In this document: piece after piece, positions 1 through 33,741 of the stretch
Layout: every line of letters begins with the position of its first letter
Numbering within the stretch: position 1 is the stretch's first letter
DNA from: Pycnopodia helianthoides
Lineage: Eukaryota; Echinodermata; Asteroidea; Forcipulatida; Asteriidae
Assembly (NCBI GenBank): GCA_032158295.1
Contig: CM063261.1
Span: 2,728,001-2,792,000, forward strand
Length of the DNA stretch: 64,000 bases
Direction: 5' to 3'
Notes under the pieces: model-generated
Database searches by the model: none
What the model saw: the letters and a program-made list of their open reading frames with translations, nothing else
What the model was told of the DNA's origin: nothing
Made by a program: the position numbers and the translations under genes

Positions 1-43
1 GATCTTTGAGTAATATTTTTATTTCATTCTGGGGCTCAAGCCG

Positions 44-417
44 ATAAAGGGAGGGTATACCTTTGGTAATTACTCCAAAAAATTAATGACAGTCAAAACT
101 TACTGGTAAGAGTAAGCTGCAGTTGTTGATAATGTGTTACACCTTTGAGAAACGAATCCCTTCTAAGGAATGTGGTTTTAGAGAAAGGGATTCAAAAAAT
201 TTGTCTCTATGAAACGTTTCTCAGATTATCTATTCCATTACGGATTATTCTTCCTGCGTGGACATAACCGCTCAAGATTTTTGGGTGACATCTCAAAAAC
301 TCTTCCACTTTTTGAAATGATATTGTCACAGGTTAGTTTTATTGTATATATTTACATTTATATAGGATTAAAACAATCAAATGATTCCGAAAACCAAAGG
401 TATACTTTGCCCAAAGG
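44..417 (-). mobile_element. MITE, 'GTATACCTTTGG' family, copy 1
   Basis: The ends read roughly TAAAGGGAGGGTATACC and its inverted counterpart GGTATACTTTGCCCAAAG. The same family occurs in the opposite orientation at 63383-63767. The interior shares AACGTTTCTCAGATT and a 'CTTCCTGCGTGGACATAACC'-type segment with that copy. No coding capacity, so non-autonomous. Confidence 0.75.
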
Positions 418-1233
418 TTTTTTTTTTGAGAATCATAAAGTGTAAAAAATTATTTTTTTTTTTAATATACAGCATGGGTGTTTCTACGTCACCAAATAGG
501 AATCGGTTTCACACTGTCATGGAACACAGCAGATGTGCTGCTCGTTTTATGTGGGAGACGAGATTTAAATTAAGAGAGGTTTGTTACAAGATGAAATCTA
601 ATCAGGCAAGTTTGTTATCTAAAAAAAAAATACATGAATGATAACAACTAGTGTTAAGTTCCATTATCTCTACAGTCACCATTAATCGATCTCATACCTC
701 AGAATTCATAAACTGGTCAATTGTTACACTTTTAAAACAACGAATCACAATCAACAATCTCAACAACGAGGCATGCTCAACAGAATTTTAGTACAAACAG
801 AGAGGAAGAAGAAACAAAATTGGTCAAGAAAAGAAGAAGGAAGCGAGAAAGCAAGAGGTTTTTTTTTGGTTGGAAAGCGCAAGAAGAAAGTAGCGAAAAA
901 GTGAGTGTGCGTGAAAAGGGTGAGTCTGCTAGCCATGTTAAGTGTCCATCCGGTTTGAGTCACTATTCTCCACTGTTCTCTTTACGAGACACGCAACCCT
1001 GCGCGCTTGGTGTGTGTGACCAACGAGTACACCTTTACCCATAATACAGTTTACCGCCTCTAACCCCAAACTCCTTGAACATTTGGGGCACAATGTTTAA
1101 AGTCCTTCAGAAATCTTAAGAAACAAACCAGGAGTTTTTTTTTTTTTTTGCAAAACCTCGACATAGGCTCCGTCTCCGAGCTTCGCTTGATGTTGGAAAC
1201 ACCGGGCCAAAATGTACACAGCTCTAAAAATTT

Positions 1234-1353
1234 ATGACGGAGCCCAAGCTGGAGCCTAAGCTGAAGCCAGAGCCAAAGCGAAAGCCAGAGCCCAAGCCGG
1301 GGCCAGAGCCCAAGCCGGGGCCGGAGCCCAAGCTGGAGCCGGAGCTCAAGCAG
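1234..1353 (+). repeat. Hexamer/12-mer minisatellite (GAGCCCAAGCCG-type)
   Basis: About ten imperfect 12-bp units of the form GAGCCCAAGCCG. On the plus strand it would encode a Glu-Pro-Lys-Pro-type repeat, but there is no supporting exon structure or family match, so it is listed as a repeat. GC-rich against an AT-rich background. Confidence 0.75.
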
Positions 1354-1783
1354 AGGTTTGAGGAAAGGCTCTGGTATACCAGTCGCTCATGTCAAGGGAT
1401 TGTTTGGCTACAGGGTCCTGAAATGCATTGAAAAATACTGAAAATGCGATTGTGGAATTTGGAGGATTTCTAGACTCTTTGCATACAATATTCACACCAA
1501 CACCTGGGTTTTTTGATGTTTTTTTGTTGTAGGATACCGGTGGAGTTAGGGTTAAGAGGCAATGTTTAAGAGGCAAGTACAGCGTTCGTGGTGAAGGGGG
1601 AAAAAAAGGTGTGAAGATTCAACTTTCCTATAACAGTTACTGAGGGGGGAAATATTGCTAGCTCTTTCCATTAAAGCACTAATTTAGTGGAATTTGTGAA
1701 CGGCAATATCTTCATTAAAAATTCACTTTGAACAATTTGCATCACATCATATTTTTGGGACTTAGTTTTTGCTCTGTGGAAGA

Positions 1784-1899
1784 GGATACCAGCCACCAAC
1801 AATGTGTTGCTTAGTGGAACTAAGCCGGATACCAGCCAACATCAATGTGTTGCTTAGTGGAACTAAGCCGGATACCAGCCAACATCAATGTGTTGCGAT
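1784..1899 (+). repeat. 43-bp tandem repeat, 2.7 copies
   Basis: The unit begins GGATACCAGCC and contains AATGTGTTGCTTAGTGGAAC. Copies start at 1784, 1827 and 1870; the second and third are almost identical. Confidence 0.9.
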
Positions 1900-2407
1900 T
1901 TCGTTGTGACAAGTCCCCTGTACTTTTGACTCACATACTGTATAAATAAATCATTGAGGACTTTAGCTGGTTCTCAACCAGAATGCCTCGAAAAGGGTCA
2001 GAGTTCAACCTCATGGATCCCGCTGTACGACCACTTCAGTACATTAGTAATGTATTAGTATTAATGGGTTATCACACGAGTATCCATTTATATTATTGAT
2101 TGAGTTACAACCATTGAGACACCAACTAAGATCTAGCAGAAGTAGTATGCATCTTGAGTGTGCTTCTTAAACCATCAAACGAATCCCCTTCAGTGATCAA
2201 ACAAAAAAAACTACAAGAGTGCAGCAAAGTGTCATCCACGCCTTGAGTAGATTGTATTTGAACCTTTGTATTTACAAGCATCTTAACCTTAACAACAAAA
2301 ACGTGCCTAAGAAGAGGTGCAGTGCATTGTGTTTTTAAATCAACAACTCTTTCACAAGGTTAGTCCAATATTTTAGCTTTTCAAAAAAGTACATCCAGTT
2401 AATACAA

Positions 2408-2883
2408 TCAGTGTTGTGACCAGAGGTTTTTAAGAAGTGGTTAATTTTCACAGACGAGCGTAGCGAGGAGCGAGCAAAGCGAGTTACCGAGCACTTGCGC
2501 GAGGCGTTCATTGGGGGTCCAAAGGGGGTTACCGCCCCCCTTGTTGAAATTTTTTATTTTTTACACCCTTAAAAGACATATTTTATGGGTTCTAGACACT
2601 AGCTACAGTATTTTGTTTCAGGCAAGGCTGTGAGTATCATGAATAATACATAACCTTTCGCGAAAGCGGACCAATCAGGTGCTTCAATTAATGTCCCATT
2701 GATGCACGCCGCACATGTGTTGAGTTTTCAGTTACGTAAGAAGAATTCCTTAGTATTTAAGCTTATTTAGTAGCAAAAAAAAGTACTGGTTGGAAATGTC
2801 GTAACATTGCTTGAGAGCCGGTCTAGATTTTTTTGGACTTGGTTAGTGCTGACCAGCCCCGACCAGTGTAGTCACAACACTGA
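2408..2883. mobile_element. 476-bp element with perfect 13-bp terminal inverted repeats
   Basis: Bounded by TCAGTGTTGTGAC and GTCACAACACTGA. The interior contains a GC-rich stretch with repeated GAGCG/AGCGAG words (2455-2505) that stands out from the AT-rich surroundings. No coding sequence. Likely a non-autonomous DNA transposon. Confidence 0.65.
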
Positions 2884-2957
2884 AATGTAGTTGGAAATTA
2901 TAGGAAATATTTTGTTTATTTGGGAGGGTACAATGTTAAGTTTGGGGAACATGTCAG

Positions 2958-3132
2958 CTTTATCATGGAGCAGCCATCTTTGCTTTCGTCCATTGAAATC
3001 AATGTAACCAGACTGAGGCTGGGAGGGTCAAACAGTCTGGTGGCTTTTCATGTGTAATGAGAATCAGTTACATGTAGTTATGACTGTGGATGCTCACGGG
3101 GAACAAGACCAAGATGGTGGCAGCATGACAAC
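2958..3132 (+). repeat. Dispersed TIR repeat 'TTTATCATGGxGCAGCCAT', copy 1
   Basis: It begins near CTTTATCATGGAGCAGCCAT and ends near AAGATGGTGGCAGCATGA, which are imperfect inverted repeats. Shared interior words are AATCAATGTAACC and GAGGCTGG. Relatives lie at 24988-25155, 29986-30135 and 50205-50350. Confidence 0.7.
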
Positions 3133-5122
3133 AGTACATTGCCTAGATTTATAAGTAATTATCCAAAAATTAATAATAATCAACTAAAAAAACAAAAATA
3201 AAAACAAATGAACACTTCCAACAACCAATGACAATATTCATGTCAAACGGTAAGATTTTCCTCCATGTGTTACAAGACATACAACAATTTCTACAAGTTA
3301 TCACTGAATATACTGAAGGGGATGGTCCAATACTGGATTTTGGGAGAGTAAATTCAAACAAGCCCCCCCCCCCCCCCAACTTCATGAAAATAAAAAAGTG
3401 AGGCATTTTCATTCAAGCTTATCGCTCATAATTCTAACAAAACCTAACAAGTAACTTTATGTTGTTATGTCTATATCTTTCACATAATATGCCTGTGTAA
3501 AACTAAAGCCAGATCCCAAAGCCAATTTGCCAGAAAATGAGAGACATAAATTCGTCTCAGGAAGCTGTTTCAGAATCGCAATCAACCACTTTTGTTTATG
3601 GCAACCAGTCGTTTTTTATGTCCCTTCATGGACAGTTAAACATTGGCAGTAAACTCAACTTGAAGTTTATCCAATCAACATTTGAAACCTCTATAAATAC
3701 ATATTTAAAAAAAAAGAGATAATGATATCTCTCTGAAGAGCGCTTGTTTCACAGTAACCGATAACTGAATGTGCCAAATTCCAAAGAGTTGCTGGTAAGT
3801 AAATCTAATAGGAGTTTATTATTAACAAAAACTTGATGTTTTAAACTAACTGTCTTGCCTTTTATCATCAAATATGCCACTCTAATACAAACACACAATA
3901 GTAGTGTTTTTTTTTTGGGGGGGGGGGGGAGGGGGGCTTAGGACTAGTTGTTGCAAACTGCTTTCCAACCTACATGTAAATGACATGTGGTATGAATGCC
4001 TAAAGAAGTAATGGGCTCTTGTTTTGGCTTTCTCAAAAGGTTGTTTTTTGTTCTGAATTTGTAATTGTTTGTTTTTGTTAGGGGGCGGGAGGGGGGGGGA
4101 ATTGAGGCAGAATTAAGAATCTACACATCAATAACCCACTAGTATACATTTTCATTTTGTAAATAGTTATCGAAGATTGAGATGTTAATTTCACAGATAA
4201 ATTATCACGAAAATTACACATTATTGTAAATGTTATTTTGAACGACTTGCTTTGAAATCGTTGCAAAAAAATAATGAAAAAAAAAAACAATCCTTGCTGC
4301 ATAGAATTGTGTGCTTTCAAAAGCCTGAGAAATCATTTTGAACTATCCATCTGAATTTGCGAAGGAATATTTCAACAGTTTGTCTTTTGTGCCAAAGTTG
4401 GATTACAATAACGTCACAAATTTCCCGACAATCCTCTCTGAATGCTTTTTAATACGCCATCTTTTAGGGTAAAAGGACGGCGCTGGAATGGAAAAAACTA
4501 AATGTTAACATCATCAAAGATGGCAACGCTAGCCATTCAGAGAGGATTGTGGCATATGTGTCGTCATGTGCAATCCACCTGTACAACATGTTGTTTTTGT
4601 GCATTTTGCCAAATAGACTGCTTTACCATTTTTTACTGGAAAGAGCCAAAACCCACGTCCTACATGTATGCCAGGCAAACACCATTTCAGAGATTGCACA
4701 AATTGTTCGAACACAGTTTGGTTAATACAGTGTACACTACCAACGACAACCATTGCATTTCATACAGTGAATGTGTGTAGCGGCAGTGTGAGATTTGGTG
4801 ATCTTGCACTGGGATCATATCAAGTAACCTCATATTTTGTTTCGTTCAGAAATCTTCTCTAACATATTTCTTGCTTCGAACAGGTTTAAAGTTTATTTGC
4901 TTGAGATATTTCCGTGTTCATTTGAGGAATGAATTTGTGTGTGTCAGCGTGTCTACCCGTTGAAACCGAGGACTTTAACAAAAGGCATCTGGGTGTTTTG
5001 ACAGCGAGAGGATGCCCTCGCTTCGCTTTCATGTACAAAACCAATGGGGACGCCGCTAAAAAAACTAAGTTCAAACAATGGGAGAACAGAGAAATCCTTG
5101 ATTTACGGGATTCACAATTGTT

Positions 5123-5126
<4 letters not shown>

Positions 5127-5162
<36 letters not shown>
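5127..5162 (+). repeat. (TG)18 microsatellite
   Basis: An uninterrupted alternating TG run, flanked on the left by TTTGTTTG, its likely seed. Confidence 0.97.
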
Positions 5163-5163
<1 letters not shown>

Positions 5164-5280
5164 AAGATCACAATCCAAAAAAATAAACAGGCTTCTGTAT
5201 GAAGTGTCAAAGGTTAAAGGTATATCGTTTCAGGCACACAAACCATAAAATAAAGAGTTAGTCTAGAGTCAACCTCTCAA

Positions 5281-5532
5281 AGGTCATTCAGGTAAACGAT
5301 CTCTCTGAGTTAGTCTTACTTAGATATTCAAGTTATGACCCTGAAGGGGTTATAACCTTTTAGACATTAGAAGGTCATAGTTGCTGTGACAATTCAGGGC
5401 TGTTTAGCTGTGAACTCTTTTTAAGGTTCCCAATAGGTATGACCAATCAAAGGTCAATCATCTCATGACAATGTCAGATATGACCTCAAAGGTCATTTCA
5501 GATATGACCTCAAGAGACAATCAAGATGACCT
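5281..5532. promoter_or_regulatory. Cluster of seven AGGTCA nuclear-receptor half-sites
   Basis: Perfect AGGTCA or TGACCT occurs at 5281, 5372, 5451, 5481, 5490, 5505 and 5527. The pair at 5481-5495 is TGACCT, three bases, AGGTCA: an everted repeat (ER3). AGGTCA is the half-site of many nuclear receptors. Binding here is inference; the surroundings also look like decayed tandem repeats. Confidence 0.35.
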
Positions 5533-5694
5533 TTTGGGCTCACTCTAGACATAACTTTTGTTATGTAGCTCTGATGTGTCACAAAATACATGACACATGA
5601 ACAAATTATGACTTGTCAGCTTTACAGCATCTTTGACTTTCAATGACCCTTTACAAATAGCCAACAAACATGTGTGCGAGACAACTCAATGACA

Positions 5695-6125
5695 GCTAGA
5701 GAGAGGGATCTAACCTGATTTGGTTTGCGGAGAGCCTTGGAAGCAAACAACGAACAAAGAAGAAAGGGAAAGCAGACAAGATGGGGAGAAAGGGAAAAGC
5801 AACGATGATGAAAAACAGAATCAAAGAAAATGGGTGACAGTAAGTAGAGAGAGAATAAAGTGACACGGACATGAAGTTAAACAAAACATGAGGAGTCGGC
5901 AAAACAATACACAAATATTTAAGGAGAGGAAAAATGAAAACAGTTGAAATTAAGAAAGATAAGAAGATGGTGGATGGGGGATGCGGAGGAGGGAGCAAGA
6001 GGATGGGAGTATGAAAACAAGATGAAGGAATAATAAGAATAAAGAGAGAGTGGAATAATTGAAAACAGAGAGGGTCAAGGCAAAGGGGAAGAAGAAGAAG
6101 AAAAAAAAAAACAGAAAACATCAAT
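5695..6125 (+). repeat. Purine-rich low-complexity tract (~430 bp)
   Basis: Plus strand dominated by AGA, GGA and GAA words with short pyrimidine breaks. The long open frame on the complementary strand (5696-6133) is a by-product of the absence of stop triplets in pyrimidine-rich sequence. Confidence 0.8.
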
Positions 6126-6572
6126 GACAACACTATCTAGACATTAGGAAACAACTAATGACTGCTGCAACGGGCAATAGTACAATAATGACCCGTGATC
6201 TGGTCACTAAAGCCCCGATTCGTTGCAGTCAGCATGTAGAAAATCATAGGATTTATATCTTTACCATTCTAAAAGGGACCCCCTAACCCCCTCCCCCCCT
6301 GAAGTTATATCTGTGTTTTTTTTATGGGAGACTAAATAAAAGAGGATATCTGCTGTTGGTTATCTGTGATTTGTGTCTTTGTTTTGTCTGTTTCATGCCA
6401 TTCTTTCTTTATGCAGAAGCATCTCAAAACAAAGAAGAAGAAAAAAACATGAAAGAAAAAAATTAAAAATAAACAGAAAAGACCTACCCTTGGTTGAAAC
6501 CCTTGTGCCTGGATAAGCAGACAGAGGTGTAACGTTTGGTTTACATTATAAAGGTAACTAGAAAACACTTGA

Positions 6573-6758
6573 GTCCCTGCAAGGTTTTAGCCAGGATTTT
6601 GTAACAGGGTGTCAAAATTGGCTGAAAATTTAAAAACTGGGTGTCCAAATTGTTCACTTGCAATACATTTACATGTAAATGACAGATAAAACAGGGTGTC
6701 TAAATTTAAAACAGGGTGTCCAAAAGACACCCAGACACCCCTCTGGCTAACACTATAA
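6573..6758 (+). repeat. Dispersed 'GGGTGTCCAAA' repeat, copy 1
   Basis: About 185 bp from AAGGTTTTAGCCAGGATTTT to CACCCCTCTGGCTAACACTA. It carries several GGGTGTC words and one inverted CAAAAGACACCC, so its 3' half can fold. Copies at 11766-11948 (inverted) and 51208-51374. Confidence 0.85.
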
Positions 6759-9700
6759 GTCCCTGTTGACTACATCCAATGTTGGCTTACACAACGCTTT
6801 ACTCAGGTAATGCTGCAGGATGGCAACATAAATATTCAGCCAAGGGTTGCTACATATCACAACACGGTTTCAAGCCGCCGCTTACAAGAGGTGAAGAAAA
6901 GGTTCTTAAATAAGTTTAGATTACACAGTTTCCTTTGTGTGCCTGTGCACTTCAATAGTAGACCTGTAAGCAGAGTGTGTTGACGGTAAGCACGGAATAC
7001 TATGGTAGTAAAGCAGCTCCACAAAAATAGACCAACTGGTTTGCTCGCTAATACAATATTGCGGGTAGTTTACAGTGCTGAACAAGTTGGTTTACACAAT
7101 GCTTACTGTTTACAGAGATAAAACTGCACGTTGACTATTAAAATTGGGGTCTACTTCCCAAATGAGGTTAACTGTTATACACACAATCAGAGAGGATCCC
7201 CAATTGGGTAAATTTCCCTAGTTGGGACCATTCTACTCTACTTATGATTATCACTGAAACTGAACAGCTAATCCATTGAAAACAGAAACGTCTTATTGCA
7301 CTGACCCAATTTGGGAACTCTCTTTCACCACCCGATCGGAATCTTTCCCACACCATAGCGGCAAATGAGAAGTTGAATTATACTACCCTGGTCAGGGTAT
7401 AAGCACAATTGGGGAACCCTTTGAAGCTTTCACCATTTCATAAATGTCAAGGGACAATGCTTTGGTAGAAATAAAAAGGCAGAAATATAGACTATAGTCA
7501 TTTCAACGGAATACAAAAACCTATAATGTTTTTCATTAACTACCACATTATCAAGAGTAAAAAAGCATAAACTCTAGCAGCATGCTGCCCCCACTCAGAA
7601 CCATACCCCCCCCCCCCCCCGTTCCATATTCATATGCACTCTTAGGACTTGTCTTACATCAATGAGCATGTTTATCACCCAAAAAAAATCATTTAAAAAG
7701 CATAAAATGCACACAGAGCATATACTAACAATGAGAAAAAATGCTGATTATTGAAAAAGATGAAAATGCAAAAGTTATAAGATGAAAAAGTCCATTGGCC
7801 TGTTTAAACATGCGCCACTTTGTCACGCGAAAATGCTGGACTCCTCTCAATAGATACCCAAATCTACGAGTACAGTCCGTAAACTGAAGTGCGACTTGAG
7901 TAAAGTCCGACAGGAATTCTGCCATGTGGTAACAAAAGTTCAACACTAAATTTAAATCGATGAATACATTTTGTTGTTGTTGACATTCATTTCTCGTTCA
8001 ATTTCATACTGTCAAAAGTTGCAGCTAAGAATAGCAAGTCACCTGAAAAACTGATTCCGAAACGTTGCTATGACAACGAAGCTGCAACAGCTCACAGCAA
8101 GGTCACCGTGACAACGTTAACACGATAATACATTTCTGTGACATCTTCTCCGTGACAAAGTTGCGCAGCACGTTACAGCGCGTGGATAAACAGGACTTGT
8201 AACGATGTTGATCGGTTAAAAAGAGAAGGAAAAAAAAAAGACAAAGAGAAAAACCTCCCGCCCTTTTTTGTTTGTTTCGTGCAAGATGCGGATTAACTGT
8301 GAGTTATTATAGAGCATACATTAGTCCAAGCTCTAACCTTTGGGCTGAGTCTTGTGGCTCATACCGGATGGAGACACAACAGTGTCAAGTCAAGCAGGAT
8401 CAAGAAATGCGGAAATAGATGAGAGCGACAGGAACAAAGGAACAAAGGAATGGAAACAACGAAAAATAAAATAAAGGAAAGCAAAAAAAAAAAATCCCAG
8501 AGTAGGAATTTTCAACCAGAGAAATAAATGTAGTTCTTACTGGACCATTCTCTCATTGGGTACGATGGGTGACGAGGGTGGGTGGTATTTTTGAAAAGAA
8601 AGAAGGAAATAAAAAAAAAATACATCATTTATTCAAATATATATTTGGATGAAAAGCTTGTTTCTTCTCCAGCCGGCGTCTTTGATCTGCCTTAAGCAAA
8701 AAGTGAGGGGGGAAAAAAACGGATCAGAAAACTGGAAATAATTTTACGTTGCCGTCCAAATCGGAAACGGTCACAAGAAAGCAAAAAATATAAATAAAAA
8801 ATACCAAAAAATCATCAATTATTTCGGCAAGTTATCTGCTTTTTCAAAAGGTTACGCCATGGTACCATAAGTCACTACATTTAACTTCTAAGTCAGTTGG
8901 CAATAACTACGACCTACTCTCTGTCTTTAAATTATTCAAGACCTTTCACCTTTCACCGGGCCCCGTTTCAAAGTTTTTTAACAGTTGCAGATCAGAGCTG
9001 GAATCAAAATATCTCTAAACCGGTGTTGCACTTCCTCTGTTTTGAATGGGACAGATCTCACACACGTCCTCCTGATACCAATTTTATAGTTTTAACATGA
9101 CTAATCTAAAAGTACTTATCTGTTAAATTCTACTAAATCATACTTACGTTGGTTACTAAATGCCCTAGAATGTCCTCGCAGGAGACAAAATTTCGTAAGC
9201 GAGGCATTGATTCAACAATTTCAGAGTTAACCTTTCCTGTTTCAGTTATTATTAGTGACATTCAATCTATAACAGAGGTCAGTTGTATTTTGATAATTTG
9301 TTTGGCCAAAACCTTTCTTACAGAAACAGTACCAGTTATAAAATGTCCCTCGGGAAAGTTCATTTTTAATTTTCTAATCCAATCCTTTCATTTTAAGAAC
9401 AGATTGTAAAACTCTTTCTAGGACATGTTAGGGCCACATTTCCCCCTCGCTCAGCCTTGAATGAAATCCTGGTAAAAGTTTGCTGAGCGAGTACAACTTT
9501 CAAACAAATAAATTTTGAGGGGAAAATTGATGTCCTCTACAGATCTTTTCATGCTCAGTTTTCTCGGAAGCGGTCTAAAGAACCCTGAAAAATAAAACCA
9601 AATCATTGGTGGGCCTATCCTCGAAAAATTGTCTGTTAAAATGAAATCTATATTTTGTTTAACTACTACAACGACCACAGGATTCACGGTCAAGTTAAAT

Positions 9701-9939
9701 TGATGAGTAATGGCACAGACATTGAATCTGAAGATCTGAGGGAGGGGGGGGTGCAAACTACCATCATGATGATGTCAAAGGTCAATTCAGGTACGGACAA
9801 ACAGTAACTGGATCTTCAATTCACTGTAACAGCAAGCTTTTAAGGCTCATTTTCGGGGAAAGGACTTGTTCAAGTTTCATCTCTTTAGACCCCCTTGAAT
9901 GGGTGGCCCTCAGGTGGCAGTCATTCAACACCAACTTAT

Positions 9940-10325
9940 CCCAATTGGGCGCAGTCCGTCAAAGTATCCCAATTGGGATATACTTGTACCCATATTGGAA
10001 CACTCTTCACCCAATGAGGGCATGCAATTGTTCCCGTTCAGAGTACGTTCAAGTAGTGGTGGCTACTCCCTCAGTCACTGTCAAACAAACTATCCCAATT
10101 AGGGTATACTTATACCCAGATTGGAACACTCTTCACCCAATGAGGGTATCAGCGGTTACCAATAGGGGTGTAATTGAGTACAGTGATGGCTACTCCCTCA
10201 GTCACTCTCAAACAAACTATCCCAATTGGGGTGTATGTGAACCCTGATGGAACCCACTTATCCCAGAAGAGGATATCGTTGTTACAAATCAGGGTATATT
10301 TGGGTGCAGTGATGGCTTCAGGGAT
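9940..10325 (+). repeat. ~127-bp tandem repeat, about three copies
   Basis: Units begin TATCCCAATTGGGxTATAC at 9965, 10091 and 10218, each followed by CCC..GATTGGAACAC, CCCAATGAGGG, and CTACTCCCTCAGTCAC. Divergence rises in the third copy. Confidence 0.85.
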
Positions 10326-10498
10326 CAGCCTTGATCGTATGACTTGAGCTTTCCCAATGGCAGGGTGGGCTGACACCAACCACTGCCGTAGCTGGCACGC
10401 TTCCTACACAGACGGCTTGTGCACACAGCTACTACCACCACACAACCGTTACCAGACTACAACGGGTAAAACATTCTCTAATTGTGCAGTACTTGGAT

Positions 10499-10511
10499 TG
10501 ACCTTTGACCT
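10499..10511 (-). promoter_or_regulatory. Perfect DR1 nuclear-receptor element
   Basis: TGACCTTTGACCT on the plus strand is AGGTCAAAGGTCA on the minus strand: two perfect half-sites with one base between them. HNF4, RXR and COUP-TF family receptors bind this arrangement. It lies in the intron downstream of exon 12; function is inference. Confidence 0.4.
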
Positions 10512-11078
10512 ACATGTACCTGGGTTTCCATGGTGCAAGGAAATGAGATGCAAGTTTGTCTGTAATTTTCATTGACGGACCCGTACTTACGAGAAATAGC
10601 ATTTTTCACTGTCATGGAAGACATTTCTAAGTTTGTCGAAGGAAGAACACACTTATTAATTTAAAAAACAACTGTGAAAAGTGTATTTACAGTGAATTCA
10701 AAAACTAAAACAACAAAAAGTATATAATGTAATTGGGACTACCCTGCTACAGGAAACAAAATCAATTGTTAGGTCACCTTAATCTTTATAAATACATAAT
10801 TGCACGTATTTGAAAGATTTAAAACAGCTGTAACATATTTGCAGATATTCCCAACCATAAAATGAAACCTCTTAAGGTGACAAAGAAATCTTTCAGTGAG
10901 TAAATAGAGACAGCCTTGTGTGATAGTCCGTTCTGGAGTTTTGCCCTCGCTTTTTTTATTCTTCTTCTTCTTTTTTTCTCGTTTTGTTTAAACTCATCGC
11001 AACCTTTGAAATTATCTATAAACAATGTGGCTATCTGAGACTATTCACCCACAAATAAGAAACTTGTTAGATACTTAC

Positions 11079-33741
<22,663 letters not shown>

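Larger units (their letters stand above)
1..11078 (-). other. CAMK2 intron 12 (partial) with repeats, no recognised exon
   Basis: About 11 kb downstream of exon 12 in transcript sense. I looked for the variable linker and the conserved hub domain and saw neither. It holds a MITE, a 476-bp terminal-inverted-repeat element, three tandem repeats, a (TG)18 tract, a purine-rich tract, a cluster of AGGTCA half-sites and a DR1 site, all listed separately. Stretches 7620-9770 and 3400-4240 show nothing beyond homopolymers and low-complexity sequence. Confidence 0.7.

Noticed and set aside
1234..1431. Glu-Pro-Lys repeat protein
   Set aside because: It is explained by a 12-bp minisatellite; the frame has no context, no splice sites with a family match, and the rest is unrelated sequence.
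5696..6133. 145-codon open frame on the minus strand, rich in Leu, Phe, Pro and Ser
   Set aside because: It is the complement of a purine-rich low-complexity tract; no domain, splice structure or family resemblance.
8535..8600. Possible exon ending at a GTAAGA donor near 8540 on the minus strand
   Set aside because: No acceptor AG at a reasonable distance and no family resemblance of the frames.
9130..9165. ACTTAC donor-like site on the minus strand with an upstream TTCTAG
   Set aside because: The enclosed 17-bp piece has no protein meaning and the acceptor is poor.
1..11078. Search for the CaMKII linker and hub-domain exons
   Set aside because: No segment reads like the conserved hub (for example its IIKxTEQLIEA region) on the minus strand, so none is annotated.
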